8,056 bases of DNA, from the NCBI GenBank assembly GCA_027349605.1, contig DAIEMM010000241.1:1-8056 (forward strand). The letters run 5' to 3'. The position numbers were made by a program, and so were the translations under genes. This DNA comes from Anaeromyxobacteraceae bacterium. Lineage in GTDB: Bacteria; Myxococcota; Myxococcia; Myxococcales; Anaeromyxobacteraceae. Positions 1 through 6,931 of this stretch are shown here, piece by piece (the first letter of the stretch is position 1; each line of letters opens with the position of its first letter). The notes beneath the pieces were generated by a model that was not told the DNA's origin, searched no databases, and worked only from the letters and a program-made list of their open reading frames with translations.

Positions 1-1674
1 CTCATCGCCCAGGCGGTCGTCGACAAGGTGCTCATCCCGCTCGACCAGAAGAAGTGGCCGGGCTGCTACTACCACCACTCGAACAAGAACGACGTCGCCC
101 GCGTCGAGCACCTGACCATCATCTGCACCCCCACCAAGGAGGAGGCCGGCCCCACCAACACCTGGGTCGCCCCCGCCGAGATGTACGCGAAGATGCGTGG
201 CCTCTTCGCCGGCTGCATGAAGGGGCGCACGATGTACGTGGTGCCCTACGTGATGGGCCCCGCCGACTCGCCGTTCGCCAAGGTGGGCATCGAGATCACC
301 GACTCGGTCTACGTGGCGCTCAACATGGGCCTCATGACCCGCATGGGCAAGGTGGCCCTCGACCGGCTCGGCGACAAGAACGACTTCAACAAGGGCATGC
401 ACGCGGTCGCCGAGTGCGACCCGGAGAAGCGCTTCATCACCCACTTCCCCCAGGACAACACCATCTGGTCGGTGGGATCGGGCTACGGCGGCAACGCGCT
501 GCTCGGCAAGAAGTGCCTGGCGCTGCGCATCGGCTCCTACCTCGCCAAGAAGGAGGGCTGGCTCGCAGAGCACATGCTCATCCTCGAGGCCGAGAGCCCG
601 GAAGGCGAGATCAGCTACGTGGCGGCGGCCTTCCCGTCGGCATGCGGCAAGACCAACTTCGCCATGCTGATCCCGCCCAAGGAGTTCGCGGGCTGGAAGA
701 TCCGCACCGTGGGCGACGACATCGCCTGGATGCGCGTCGGGCCCGACGGCCGCCTCTGGGCGGTGAATCCGGAGGCCGGCTACTTCGGCGTGGTCCCGGG
801 CACGAACACCAAGACCAACCCGAACGCCATGGCGAGCATCCGGAAGGACACGTTCTTCACGAACGTGGCCCGCACCGCCGACGGCGACGTCTGGTGGGAG
901 GGGCACGACGCCCCGGCGCCCGACACCTGCATCGACTGGAAGGGGGACGTCTGGAAGAAGGGCAGCGCCGAGAAGGCCGCCCACCCGAACAGCCGGTTCA
1001 CTGCTCCCATGGCCAACAACCCGGCCATCTCCCAGTTCGCGAGCGACCCGCGGGGCGTGCCCATCAGCGCCATCATCTTCGGCGGCCGCCGCGCCAACAC
1101 CGTCCCGCTCGTGCTCCAGTCCTTCAACTGGACCCACGGCACCTACCTGGGCGCCACCATGGGCTCGGAGACCACCGCCGCCGCCACCAGCGCGGTGGGC
1201 GTGGTCCGCCGCGATCCCATGGCCATGCTGCCCTTCATGGGCTACGACGCCGGCAGCTACCTGCAGCACTGGCTCGACATGCAGGACCGCATCCCCAACC
1301 CGCCCAAGATCTTCCTGGTGAACTGGTTCCGGAAGAACCAGGACGGCAAGTTCGTCTGGCCGGGGTACGGCGACAACATGCGCGTCCTCAAGTGGATCCT
1401 CGACCGCTCCCACGGCCGCACCAACGCCCAGGAGACGGTCATCGGCTGGACCCCGGTCGCAGGAGATCTCGACCTCACCGGCATGAACGCCACGCCGGAG
1501 TCGGTCGAGCAGGCCACCCGCATCGACCTGGGTGAGTGGCAGCACGAGCTCGAAGACGTGAAGGAGTGGTTCGACAAGCTCGGCAAGACCCTGCCGGTGC
1601 AGCTCGAGCTGCAGCGTCAGCTGCTCCTCGCCTCGGTGAAGAGCGCCCGGGCCGTGGCGGTCGGGAAGAAGTAG
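1..1674 (+). CDS. pckG: Phosphoenolpyruvate carboxykinase (GTP), 5'-truncated by window edge
   Basis: GTP-type PEP carboxykinase converts oxaloacetate and GTP to PEP, GDP and CO2 in the cytosol, the entry step of gluconeogenesis (or the reverse, anaplerotic, direction). The reading frame is open from base 1, so the true start lies upstream; 557 codons are visible, and compared with the usual 590-620 residues roughly 40-70 are missing. The visible part holds the GTP-class signatures: AGPTNTW near residue 45, RTMYVVPYVMGP near 70, the P-loop FPSACGKTNFAM with the hyper-reactive Cys at window residue 215 and Lys at 217, the kinase-2 motif VGDDIAWM with Asp 239-240, YFGVVPGTN, RRANTVPLV, NWTHGTYLGATMGSE and the C-terminal FVWPGYGDNMRVLKW. 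The Cys-containing loop and lack of ATP-class motifs exclude the ATP-dependent enzyme (pckA). Nothing is broken. The stop TAG is followed 9 nt later by the NRDE gene, suggesting read-through transcription. Confidence 0.97.
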   Translation, partial: LIAQAVVDKVLIPLDQKKWPGCYYHHSNKNDVARVEHLTIICTPTKEEAGPTNTWVAPAEMYAKMRGLFAGCMKGRTMYVVPYVMGPADSPFAKVGIEITDSVYVALNMGLMTRMGKVALDRLGDKNDFNKGMHAVAECDPEKRFITHFPQDNTIWSVGSGYGGNALLGKKCLALRIGSYLAKKEGWLAEHMLILEAESPEGEISYVAAAFPSACGKTNFAMLIPPKEFAGWKIRTVGDDIAWMRVGPDGRLWAVNPEAGYFGVVPGTNTKTNPNAMASIRKDTFFTNVARTADGDVWWEGHDAPAPDTCIDWKGDVWKKGSAEKAAHPNSRFTAPMANNPAISQFASDPRGVPISAIIFGGRRANTVPLVLQSFNWTHGTYLGATMGSETTAAATSAVGVVRRDPMAMLPFMGYDAGSYLQHWLDMQDRIPNPPKIFLVNWFRKNQDGKFVWPGYGDNMRVLKWILDRSHGRTNAQETVIGWTPVAGDLDLTGMNATPESVEQATRIDLGEWQHELEDVKEWFDKLGKTLPVQLELQRQLLLASVKSARAVAVGKK

Positions 1675-1683
1675 ATCCCGGGC

Positions 1684-2421
1684 GTGTGCACGCTCGCACT
1701 CGCCTTCCACGCCGACAGGCGCTGGCCGCTCGTCGTCGCCGCCAATCGCGACGAGCGGCTCTCGCGCGCATCCGAGGACTGGGCCCTGCGCGCGCCTCCG
1801 GGTGCGCCGCGCCATGCCGCGCCCCGGGACGCCGTCGCCGGCGGCACCTGGATCGGCGTGGGCGCGACCGGGGTCTTCGCCGGCATCACCAACTTCCACG
1901 CCTCCCCGGGCCACCCCCCCGATCCCACCCGGCACAGCCGCGGCGAGCTCGTGACCCGGATGCTCGGCCAGCCCTCCGCTGCCGCGGCCCGCGAGATCTG
2001 CGCGGGCACCGAGCCCGGCCGGTACAACCCGTTCCACCTGCTCGTCGCCGACGCAGCGACCGCCTTCCTCTGGTGGTACGACGGCGACGGCTCGGCCCTC
2101 GAGGACCTGGGACCGGGGCTGCACGTCGCCACCGAGCGCTCGCCGCATGGCCGTGATCCCCGCGGGGAGGCAATCCGGGCCCGCTGGCCCGTCGATCCGA
2201 CTCCTCCCCGGCTGCGCGAGGTCCTCTCGAGCCACGAGCTGCCGCCCGGCCCCGGCGTCTGCGTCCACTACGGGGACCTCTACGGAACCCGCTCCTCGGC
2301 GGTGATCCGGCTCGCCCCGGCGCTCCACCACTCCGAGCTCTTCGCGGCCGACGGTCCTCCCTGCACGACGCCCTTCGAGGACCGGTCGGACCTCCTCGTG
2401 GCCCTGGCCCGGCAGGCTTGA
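1684..2421 (+). CDS. NRDE / TANGO2-family protein
   Basis: This 245-residue protein belongs to the NRDE (Ser/Thr-rich T10, TANGO2) family. It begins MCTL, the family's invariant N-terminus with Cys at position 2, and carries the name-giving Asn-Arg-Asp-Glu at residues 21-24, GGTWIGV at 53-59, a SRGELV segment, YNPFHLLV, and YGTRSSAVI near the C-terminus. The fold resembles Ntn hydrolases, in which Cys2 could act as nucleophile after Met removal, but no bacterial enzymatic activity is established; the eukaryotic members TANGO2/HRG-9 have been linked to heme trafficking. The start is GTG, chosen because Met-Cys-Thr-Leu must be the N-terminus. Only weak purine-rich sequence (gaagaag) precedes it, inside the end of pckG, so translation may depend on coupling. 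No signal peptide or membrane segment is visible, so a cytosolic location is likely. It lies between pckG and a DUF971 gene. Confidence 0.9.
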   Translation: MCTLALAFHADRRWPLVVAANRDERLSRASEDWALRAPPGAPRHAAPRDAVAGGTWIGVGATGVFAGITNFHASPGHPPDPTRHSRGELVTRMLGQPSAAAAREICAGTEPGRYNPFHLLVADAATAFLWWYDGDGSALEDLGPGLHVATERSPHGRDPRGEAIRARWPVDPTPPRLREVLSSHELPPGPGVCVHYGDLYGTRSSAVIRLAPALHHSELFAADGPPCTTPFEDRSDLLVALARQA

Positions 2422-2453
2422 CGCCGGGGCCTCTCCCCGACATCTATCCGGCC

Positions 2454-2789
2454 ATGGGACTCCTCGATCGCATCCCCTCCCGGCCGCCGCCCGCAGCGCC
2501 GCCCGAGGCCATCGACCTGAATGCCAGCGGCGAGTTCGAGATCACCTGGCCGGGCGGGCGGGTGGTCATCCTCCCGGCCTTCACGCTGCGGGACCTCTGC
2601 CCCTGCGCCGGGTGCATCGAGGAGGGCACGGGCAAGAAGATCCTCGACCCTTCCACCATCCCGCTCGACATCCACGCCGAGCGCATCGACCCGGTGGGCA
2701 GCTACGCCATCCAGGTCCACTGGTCCGACGGGCACGACACCGGGCTCTACACCTGGGAGCACCTGCGCAAGATCTCGGGGCTCCCGTAG
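2454..2789 (+). CDS. DUF971 (GBBH-like N-terminal domain) protein
   Basis: A 111-residue single-domain protein of the DUF971 family, the domain also found at the N-terminus of gamma-butyrobetaine hydroxylase and attached to some Mrp/ApbC-type Fe-S carriers. Visible hallmarks are the TLRDLCPCAGC cysteine cluster (Cys 49, 51, 54), a GTGKKIL segment, and the C-terminal block WSDGHDTGLYTWEHLR (residues 90-105). In GBBH the equivalent domain binds zinc through cysteines and a histidine; here His94 could be the fourth ligand, which is inference. The exact role of stand-alone DUF971 proteins is not settled; a link to Fe-S or metal handling is a family-level suggestion. I chose ATG 2454 because the domain begins shortly after. 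An in-frame TTG at 2418 overlapping the upstream stop (TTGA) would add 12 residues and cannot be excluded. The gene probably shares a transcript with the NRDE gene. Confidence 0.88.
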   Translation: MGLLDRIPSRPPPAAPPEAIDLNASGEFEITWPGGRVVILPAFTLRDLCPCAGCIEEGTGKKILDPSTIPLDIHAERIDPVGSYAIQVHWSDGHDTGLYTWEHLRKISGLP

Positions 2790-2810
2790 GGCCCACCGGG
2801 GGGGCTTCGG

Positions 2811-3716
2811 TCAGACCATGCGGCGGGCCGGCGGCGCGATGCGCGTGTGCCGGTTCACCTCGGGCGACATCCCCTGTCGGGCCCGCGCGAAACGCAGCCC
2901 GTTCATCGGCCCGTTCCCTCCGCGGGGCGCGTGGACGAGGAGCTTCACCGCGAACGGGTCGGCGTGGCCCGAGGCCGCCTCGGCCACCAGGAGATCCGCG
3001 GCTCCGCGCGACTCGAACGGCTCGGACCGGTAGGCGCGGCCGTGGGTCAGCGCCGAGTAGGCGCTCGCGACGGCCACCACCTCGGTGGTGGGAGAGGGGC
3101 GCTCCGCCAGGTCGGGGTAGCCCTGCCCGTCGCGCCAGTGATGGGCCAGCGCCGCCTCGACCGCGGGGTGGTCGCCGAGTTGCCGAGCCAGCTGGAAGGC
3201 GCCGAGCAGCGGGTGCTGCGCGATCTCCACCGCGTCCTCGCCGTGAAGCGAGTCGGCCGCGCCCACCACCCGGGCCGGAACGTGGCGCATCCCGATGTCG
3301 TGGAGCAGGGCAGCCACCGCGATCTGGGGCGAGGCGCGTGCCGTTCCCGCCGCGGCCAGGATGAGCCGTGTGGTCACCACGGCGGAGCAGAGGGCGTGCC
3401 GGTACCGCACCGGGTCGAGGAGCTTGGCCGCGGCCATCTCCTCGACGAGCGGCTGCGGGAGCGTCGCCGACTCGACGACCTCGCGCACCTTCGACATGAC
3501 CTCCTCGGTCCGGAGGAGGTGGCGGTGGGCCGGCTCCCGCAGGATTTCGCCGATGTCGTCGGCGATGAAGGTGTCGGCGACGGGCGTGGCGCTCCCCGGC
3601 CGGGCCTGGGCGGCGGCCTCGGCGATCGACTCGACCGAGACGACCGTGCCCGCCCTGGCGAGCAGCCTCCCACCGCAGTCGGTGAGGTCCCTGCGGAGCT
3701 TGACCCGGTCGAACAT
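2811..3716 (-). CDS. Degenerate HD-GYP / HD-domain protein
   Basis: A 301-residue protein. Residues 1-40 resemble the small N-terminal segment of many HD-GYP proteins (GGRLLARAGTVVS). Residues about 100-265 form an HD-GYP-like domain: His107, the HD pair at 139-140, His168, the paired histidines 192-193 and GYP at 199-201. HD-GYP enzymes hydrolyse cyclic-di-GMP. This copy departs from the active consensus at several points. HDIGK is HDIGM (Met143), HHExxDG is the one-residue-shorter HHWRDG with no Glu, and the VADxxDALT segment reads VASAYSALT, so both aspartates are Ser (218 and 221). The metal-binding His/Asp core is thus partly kept, but reduced or altered activity, or a pure binding/sensor role, is more likely. 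No membrane segment or receiver domain is visible. The ATG at 3716 has a weak Shine-Dalgarno. It converges with DUF971, 21 bp apart, and follows smpB by 98 bp. Confidence 0.85.
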   Translation of the reverse strand: MFDRVKLRRDLTDCGGRLLARAGTVVSVESIAEAAAQARPGSATPVADTFIADDIGEILREPAHRHLLRTEEVMSKVREVVESATLPQPLVEEMAAAKLLDPVRYRHALCSAVVTTRLILAAAGTARASPQIAVAALLHDIGMRHVPARVVGAADSLHGEDAVEIAQHPLLGAFQLARQLGDHPAVEAALAHHWRDGQGYPDLAERPSPTTEVVAVASAYSALTHGRAYRSEPFESRGAADLLVAEAASGHADPFAVKLLVHAPRGGNGPMNGLRFARARQGMSPEVNRHTRIAPPARRMV

Positions 3717-3764
3717 GGTGGCGTTGTACCAGGGTAGCAGGACACGAGATGGGCTGCCTCGGAG

Positions 3765-3778
3765 GCCCCGAGCGGGGC
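3765..3778 (-). terminator. Weak GC-rich stem-loop between smpB and the HD-GYP gene
   Basis: A 5-bp perfect stem (GCCCC/GGGGC) with a 4-nt loop lies 36 nt past the smpB stop on the minus strand. There is no T-run behind it, so it is at best a pause site or a weak terminator, and it could be a chance product of the high GC content. The rest of the 98-bp gap (3717-3814) shows no recognisable promoter. Confidence 0.15.
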
Positions 3779-3814
3779 GCCACGAGCGAGGGTGGGAGTC
3801 CGGACTACATCCCG

Positions 3815-4309
3815 TCAGCGTCTCTTTCGGGACAGGGCCCGGTCCATCTCGCGCCGGCTCTCCCGCTCGGCGATGTGGTCGCGCCGGTCCTCGTGGGTCT
3901 TCCCGCGACCGAGCCCCAGGTCCACCTTGGCCCAGCCGTTCTTGAAGTAGAGGGAGAGCGGCACCAGCGTGTAGCCTCGCTGCTCCACCTTGCCGCGCAG
4001 CTTCTCGATCTCGGCCCGGTTGAGGAGCAGCCTTCGCTCCCGGAGCGGCGCGTGGGCGAAGCCGGCGGCCGCCGCCTTGTACTCGCCGATGCGGCAGTTG
4101 AAGAGCCACAGGTCGTCGCCGCGCAGCGCCGCGTAGGCGTCGGAGAGGGCCACGTTGCCCTCCCGCAACGACTTCACTTCACTTCCCGTCAAGACCAGCC
4201 CGGCCTCGATCCGCTCCTCGATGGCGTAGTCGAAGCGGGCCCGCCGGTTCTGGGCGACCACCTTGACGCCGTCGTCCGTCTGCCCCTTGCCCTTGCCGGA
4301 CTTGCTCAC
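3815..4309 (-). CDS. smpB: SsrA-binding protein SmpB
   Basis: SmpB binds tmRNA (ssrA) and delivers it to stalled ribosomes in trans-translation. The 164 residues match the usual 150-165. Hallmarks in order are QNRRARFDYAIEE, the GSEVKSLREGNV block near residue 45, the FNCRIGEYK and HAPLRERRLLL core of the OB-like barrel, EIEKLRGKV, GYTLVPLSLYFK, and the basic tail beginning GRGKTHEDRRD that becomes helical in the decoding centre. The start is GTG at 4309, whose bases form a GTGA overlap with the panC stop. No Shine-Dalgarno precedes it, so translation probably depends on reinitiation after panC. A start further upstream would lengthen the protein into panC and is not supported by family length. 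The tmRNA gene itself is not in the window. Pairing with pantothenate genes has no obvious functional logic and probably reflects operon packing. Confidence 0.97.
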   Translation of the reverse strand: MSKSGKGKGQTDDGVKVVAQNRRARFDYAIEERIEAGLVLTGSEVKSLREGNVALSDAYAALRGDDLWLFNCRIGEYKAAAAGFAHAPLRERRLLLNRAEIEKLRGKVEQRGYTLVPLSLYFKNGWAKVDLGLGRGKTHEDRRDHIAERESRREMDRALSRKRR

Positions 4310-5175
4310 GGCAGCGCCAGGTTGTCGATGAGCCGGGTGCGCCCCAGGAAGGCCGCGACGAGCGCCCGGGTTCCCGGCACGGCGTGCTCCACCGGACGCA
4401 GGCGTTCGGGGTGCACCAGCTCGACGTAGTCGACGCGCATCCCCGCCGCCTCGACCGCGGCCTGGATCCCCCGCGACAGCGCCGCCGCGTCGCGTTCTCC
4501 CTCGCCGGCGCGCCGGCGCGCATCCCCGAGCGCGCGGGAGATGGCCACGGCACGGCCGCGCTCCTCGGGCGTGAGATAGGCGTTTCTCGACGACATGGCG
4601 AGGCCGTCCGCCTCGCGGACGATGGGCATCCCCACCACCTCGACCCCCATGTCGAGGTCGACGGCCATCCGCTGCAATACTCGAAGCTGCTGCCAGTCCT
4701 TCTCGCCGAACAGGGCCACGTGGGGCCGGGAGAGGCCGAAGAGCTTCGCCACCACGGTGGCCACGCCGCGGAAGTGGCCGGGGCGCCGGTCTCCGCAGAG
4801 CCCCTTCGAGACCTCGGTGAAGTCCACCCAGGTCTGGAAGTCCTTCGGGTAGACCGCGCCCGGGTTGTCCGGGGCGAGGACCATGTCGACGCCGGCGGCG
4901 CCGCACTTCGCGAGGTCCCCCTGGAGATCGCGCGGGTAGCGGGCCAGATCCTCGGTGGGGCCGAACTGGGTGGGGTTCACGAAGATGGTGGCGAGCGAGA
5001 GCCCGGGGCGGCCGCCCTCGTCGGCCCGGCGCCTCGCCTCGCGCATGAGCGAGAGGTGCCCCTGGTGAAGGTAGCCCATGGTGGGCACGAGCGCGATGCG
5101 GGTGCCCCCGTCGCGCGCGGCGGTGCAGCGACGCTGCCACGCGGCCGGGTCGCGGATGAGCTCGGGAAGGGACAT
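4306..5175 (-). CDS. panC: Pantothenate synthetase (pantoate-beta-alanine ligase)
   Basis: PanC joins pantoate and beta-alanine with ATP, through a pantoyl-adenylate intermediate, to make pantothenate for CoA. The 289-residue length is normal for the family. Motifs: VPTMGYLHQGH with the nucleotide-binding HxGH at residues 37-40, NPTQFGPTEDL at 67-77, GHFRGVATVV near 133, the GEKDWQQL segment with Lys159 at 157-164, and MSSRNAYL at 194-201 contributing Ser and Arg to the active site. Every expected catalytic motif is intact. The ATG at 5175 is preceded by AAGGA (plus-strand positions 5178-5182), which itself overlaps the panB stop TAA, so the two genes are tightly coupled. Its stop overlaps the GTG of smpB. 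The protein is cytosolic, without signal or membrane segments. Confidence 0.97.
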   Translation of the reverse strand: MSLPELIRDPAAWQRRCTAARDGGTRIALVPTMGYLHQGHLSLMREARRRADEGGRPGLSLATIFVNPTQFGPTEDLARYPRDLQGDLAKCGAAGVDMVLAPDNPGAVYPKDFQTWVDFTEVSKGLCGDRRPGHFRGVATVVAKLFGLSRPHVALFGEKDWQQLRVLQRMAVDLDMGVEVVGMPIVREADGLAMSSRNAYLTPEERGRAVAISRALGDARRRAGEGERDAAALSRGIQAAVEAAGMRVDYVELVHPERLRPVEHAVPGTRALVAAFLGRTRLIDNLALP

Positions 5176-5177
5176 CG

Positions 5178-5182
5178 TCCTT
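5178..5182 (-). promoter_or_regulatory. panC ribosome-binding site overlapping the panB stop
   Basis: On the minus strand AAGGA overlaps the panB TAA stop and lies 2 nt before the panC ATG at 5175. The spacing is short, so a ribosome finishing panB would sit directly on the panC start; this supports translational coupling. Confidence 0.5.
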
Positions 5183-6098
5183 AGACCGGCGCTCCCACCA
5201 CGCCGGCATGGTCGTCGTCGGCGGAGGGCTGCTGCGGCACCACCTGGAGCAGCCGGAGGGACGGGGCGTGGAAGCTGTGCTCCTCGGCGGGGAAGGTCCC
5301 GGCCCTCACCTCGGACACGTAGGCCTCGACGCCCGCCACGGCGGCGGGCCCGAGGTCGGCGAAGCGCTTCACGAACTTGGGCTTGAACTCGGTCTCGAGC
5401 CCGAGGAGGTCGTGGTAGACGAGCACCTGGCCGTCGGTGTGCGGGCCCGCGCCGATGCCGATGGTGGGGATCCCGAGCTGCCCGGTGACGAGCCGCGCCA
5501 GCTCGGCCGGGATGCACTCCAGCACCACCGCGTAGCATCCCGCCGCCTCGAGGGCGTGCACGTCCTGGATGAGCTTCTGGGCCTTCTCCCCGTCGCGCCC
5601 CTGCACCACGTAGCCGCCCATCTTGTGGACCGACTGCGTGGTGAGCCCCAGGTGCCCCATGACCGGGATGCCGGCGCGGACGATGCGCCCGATCACCTCG
5701 GCGAACTCGGACCCGCCCTCGAGCTTCACCGCCTCGACGCCGCCCTCGGCCACGAGGCGCATGGCGTTCTTCACCGCCTCGTCGGCGCTGGCCTGGTAGC
5801 TGCCGAAGGGCATGTCGCCGACCAGGTGGGCGCGGCTCTGGTTGCGGGCGAGCCCGCGCCGCACCGAGGCGCAGTGGTAGATCATCTGCTCCATGGTGAC
5901 CGGCAGGGTGGACTCGTGTCCCTGCATCACCATGCCCACCGAGGCGCCGACCAGGACCGCGTCGACGCCGCCGCGGTCGACGAGCCGGGCGCTGGTGGAG
6001 TCGTAGGCGGTCACCACGGCGATCTTCTCGCCGGCGGCCTTCATGCGACGCAGCTCGTGGATGGTCACGCGCTTGCGGGGCGCGGTCTGGCTGGACAT
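5181..6098 (-). CDS. panB: 3-methyl-2-oxobutanoate hydroxymethyltransferase
   Basis: PanB transfers a hydroxymethyl group from 5,10-methylene-THF to alpha-ketoisovalerate, giving ketopantoate, the first step toward pantothenate. The 305-residue protein carries VVTAYDSTSARLVD near 28-41, MQGHESTLPVTMEQM near 58-72, VGDMPFGSY at 93-101 with metal-binding Asp95, VKLEGG at 124-129, MGHLGLTTQS near 147-156, VLECIPAELA with catalytic Glu194, and PTIGIGAGPHTDGQVLV at 211-227. Two deviations stand out. The normally near-invariant VGDSxGM, whose Asp is a magnesium ligand (Asp45 in E. coli), reads VGASVGM with Ala52, and GLTPQ reads GLTTQ. About 30 residues (275-305) extend past the usual end of the family (...EEHSF). 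The ATG is preceded by a good Shine-Dalgarno (GGAGG at 6109-6113). Whether the enzyme is fully active is open, but its position next to panC argues it is the functional copy. Confidence 0.95.
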   Translation of the reverse strand: MSSQTAPRKRVTIHELRRMKAAGEKIAVVTAYDSTSARLVDRGGVDAVLVGASVGMVMQGHESTLPVTMEQMIYHCASVRRGLARNQSRAHLVGDMPFGSYQASADEAVKNAMRLVAEGGVEAVKLEGGSEFAEVIGRIVRAGIPVMGHLGLTTQSVHKMGGYVVQGRDGEKAQKLIQDVHALEAAGCYAVVLECIPAELARLVTGQLGIPTIGIGAGPHTDGQVLVYHDLLGLETEFKPKFVKRFADLGPAAVAGVEAYVSEVRAGTFPAEEHSFHAPSLRLLQVVPQQPSADDDHAGVVGAPV

Positions 6099-6108
6099 GG
6101 CGCTTCGC

Positions 6109-6113
6109 CTCCG
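6109..6113 (-). promoter_or_regulatory. panB ribosome-binding site
   Basis: GGAGG on the minus strand, 10 nt before the panB ATG at 6098, fixes the panB start. The rest of the 126-bp gap between panB and the kinase gene (6099-6224) shows no convincing promoter or terminator, so transcription may run on from the kinase. Confidence 0.65.
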
Positions 6114-6224
6114 GTGTAGGCCTCTGTCGAGGTCCCGCCCATTGGGGAAGGGAAATCTACCCCGGCACGGGCGGAAAGCGCCACGGATAACGGATCGGGG
6201 GCCCGGGACCCCGGCCGGCCCGGA

Positions 6225-6866
6225 TCAGGCCCCGTGCCCGGACAGGCTGAAGTGCAACCGGCCCCGGCGGTGGCGCCGGATCTCCCTCTGGAGGGCGTCG
6301 AGGTCTCCCTCGTCGCCGAGGTCGATGTCGCTCGTGTTGACCACGAGCAGCGGGGTCTCCTCGTAGTGGAAGAAGAAGTCGCCGTAGGCCCGGCTCACCG
6401 CGTCGAGGTACTCCACCCCGACCCCGCGCTCGAAGTCCCGGCCGCGCTTCTTGATGCGGCCCACCAGCACTTCCGGACGCGCCTGCAGGTAGACCACCAG
6501 GTCGGGCTTCACCACCCGTGCGCCGAGGACCTGCCAGATGCGCTCGTAGAGGGCGAGCTCGTTCGGCTCGAGCGTCAGGCTCGCGAAGATGCGGTCCTTC
6601 GCGAAGAGGTAGTCGGCGATGGTGACCTGGTTGAACAGGTCCTGCTGGAAGAGCTCCTGCTGCTGCTGGTACCGGGAGAGAAGGAAGAAGAGCTGCGCCT
6701 GGAGGGCGTGCTTCTTCCGGTCCTGGTAGAAGCCGGGCAGGAAGGGGTTCTCCTCCACCGCCTCGAGCACCACCCGCCCCCCCATCCGGTTGGCGAGCGC
6801 CGTGGCGAGCGTGGTCTTGCCCACCCCAATGGGCCCTTCGATGGCGATGTACCTCGACTTTTCCAT
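6225..6866 (-). CDS. Deoxynucleoside kinase (dGK/dAK/dCK-type)
   Basis: A 213-residue kinase of the deoxynucleoside kinase family, which phosphorylates deoxyribonucleosides with ATP in the salvage of dNTP precursors. The P-loop GPIGVGKT sits at residues 11-18. It is followed by EAVEENPFLPGFYQD (35-49), a substrate-pocket signature of this family, and by QLFFLLSRYQQQQ near 58-70. The Asp-Arg of the DRIFASLTL segment follows at 91-92, then PDLVVYLQA (121-129) and the lid RIKKRGRDFE (137-146). The exact base specificity (dGuo/dAdo versus broader) cannot be read from the sequence. I chose ATG 6866, since the P-loop follows at the family-typical distance; an in-frame GTG at 6908 would add 14 residues with no domain function and no clear ribosome-binding site. 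It is the first gene of the minus-strand run into panB-panC-smpB, although a 126-bp gap leaves open whether it shares their transcript. Confidence 0.92.
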   Translation of the reverse strand: MEKSRYIAIEGPIGVGKTTLATALANRMGGRVVLEAVEENPFLPGFYQDRKKHALQAQLFFLLSRYQQQQELFQQDLFNQVTIADYLFAKDRIFASLTLEPNELALYERIWQVLGARVVKPDLVVYLQARPEVLVGRIKKRGRDFERGVGVEYLDAVSRAYGDFFFHYEETPLLVVNTSDIDLGDEGDLDALQREIRRHRRGRLHFSLSGHGA

Positions 6867-6931
6867 CGTCGTTGCGCGAGCTTGCCACACGACCCGGGAG
6901 GTGTCCACGTGGGGCGGACGGGTGCGGTTTC

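Noticed and set aside
54..1535. Long second reading frame (493 codons) inside pckG
   Set aside because: Its translation is dominated by Arg, Gly, Pro and His runs, typical of an off-frame reading of high-GC coding DNA, while the other frame matches PEP carboxykinase throughout.
2581..3783. 400-codon minus-strand frame overlapping the HD-GYP gene and the DUF971 gene
   Set aside because: Low-complexity Arg/Pro/Gly translation and no domain; the overlapping frames carry recognisable families.
3717..3814. tmRNA (ssrA) or tRNA next to smpB
   Set aside because: The gap is too short for tmRNA, and I found no T-loop, acceptor CCA or cloverleaf pattern for a tRNA.
3717..4109. N-terminal extension of the HD-GYP protein into smpB
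   Set aside because: The extra residues are antiparallel-free, same-strand, off-frame reading of smpB with no domain; ATG 3716 begins the recognisable N-terminal segment.
4310..5209. Fusion of smpB with an upstream N-terminal domain (464-codon open frame)
   Set aside because: The frame upstream of GTG 4309 is an off-frame reading of panC. SmpB family length and the GTGA overlap place the start at 4309.
5208..6119. 303-codon plus-strand frame opposite panB
   Set aside because: It is the antisense shadow of panB; its His/Gly/Leu-rich composition matches no protein family, and the minus strand shows PanB motifs.
6180..6224. GC-rich repeats after the kinase stop as a terminator
   Set aside because: Short GGGG/CCCC and CCGGG/CCCGG pairings exist, but they are mutually exclusive, with no T-run following; not distinguishable from GC-rich background.
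6651..6672. Short CTG repeat in the kinase gene as a microsatellite
   Set aside because: It simply encodes the Gln run in YQQQQE of the kinase; Gln-rich sequence at this place is ordinary and the run is only a few units long.
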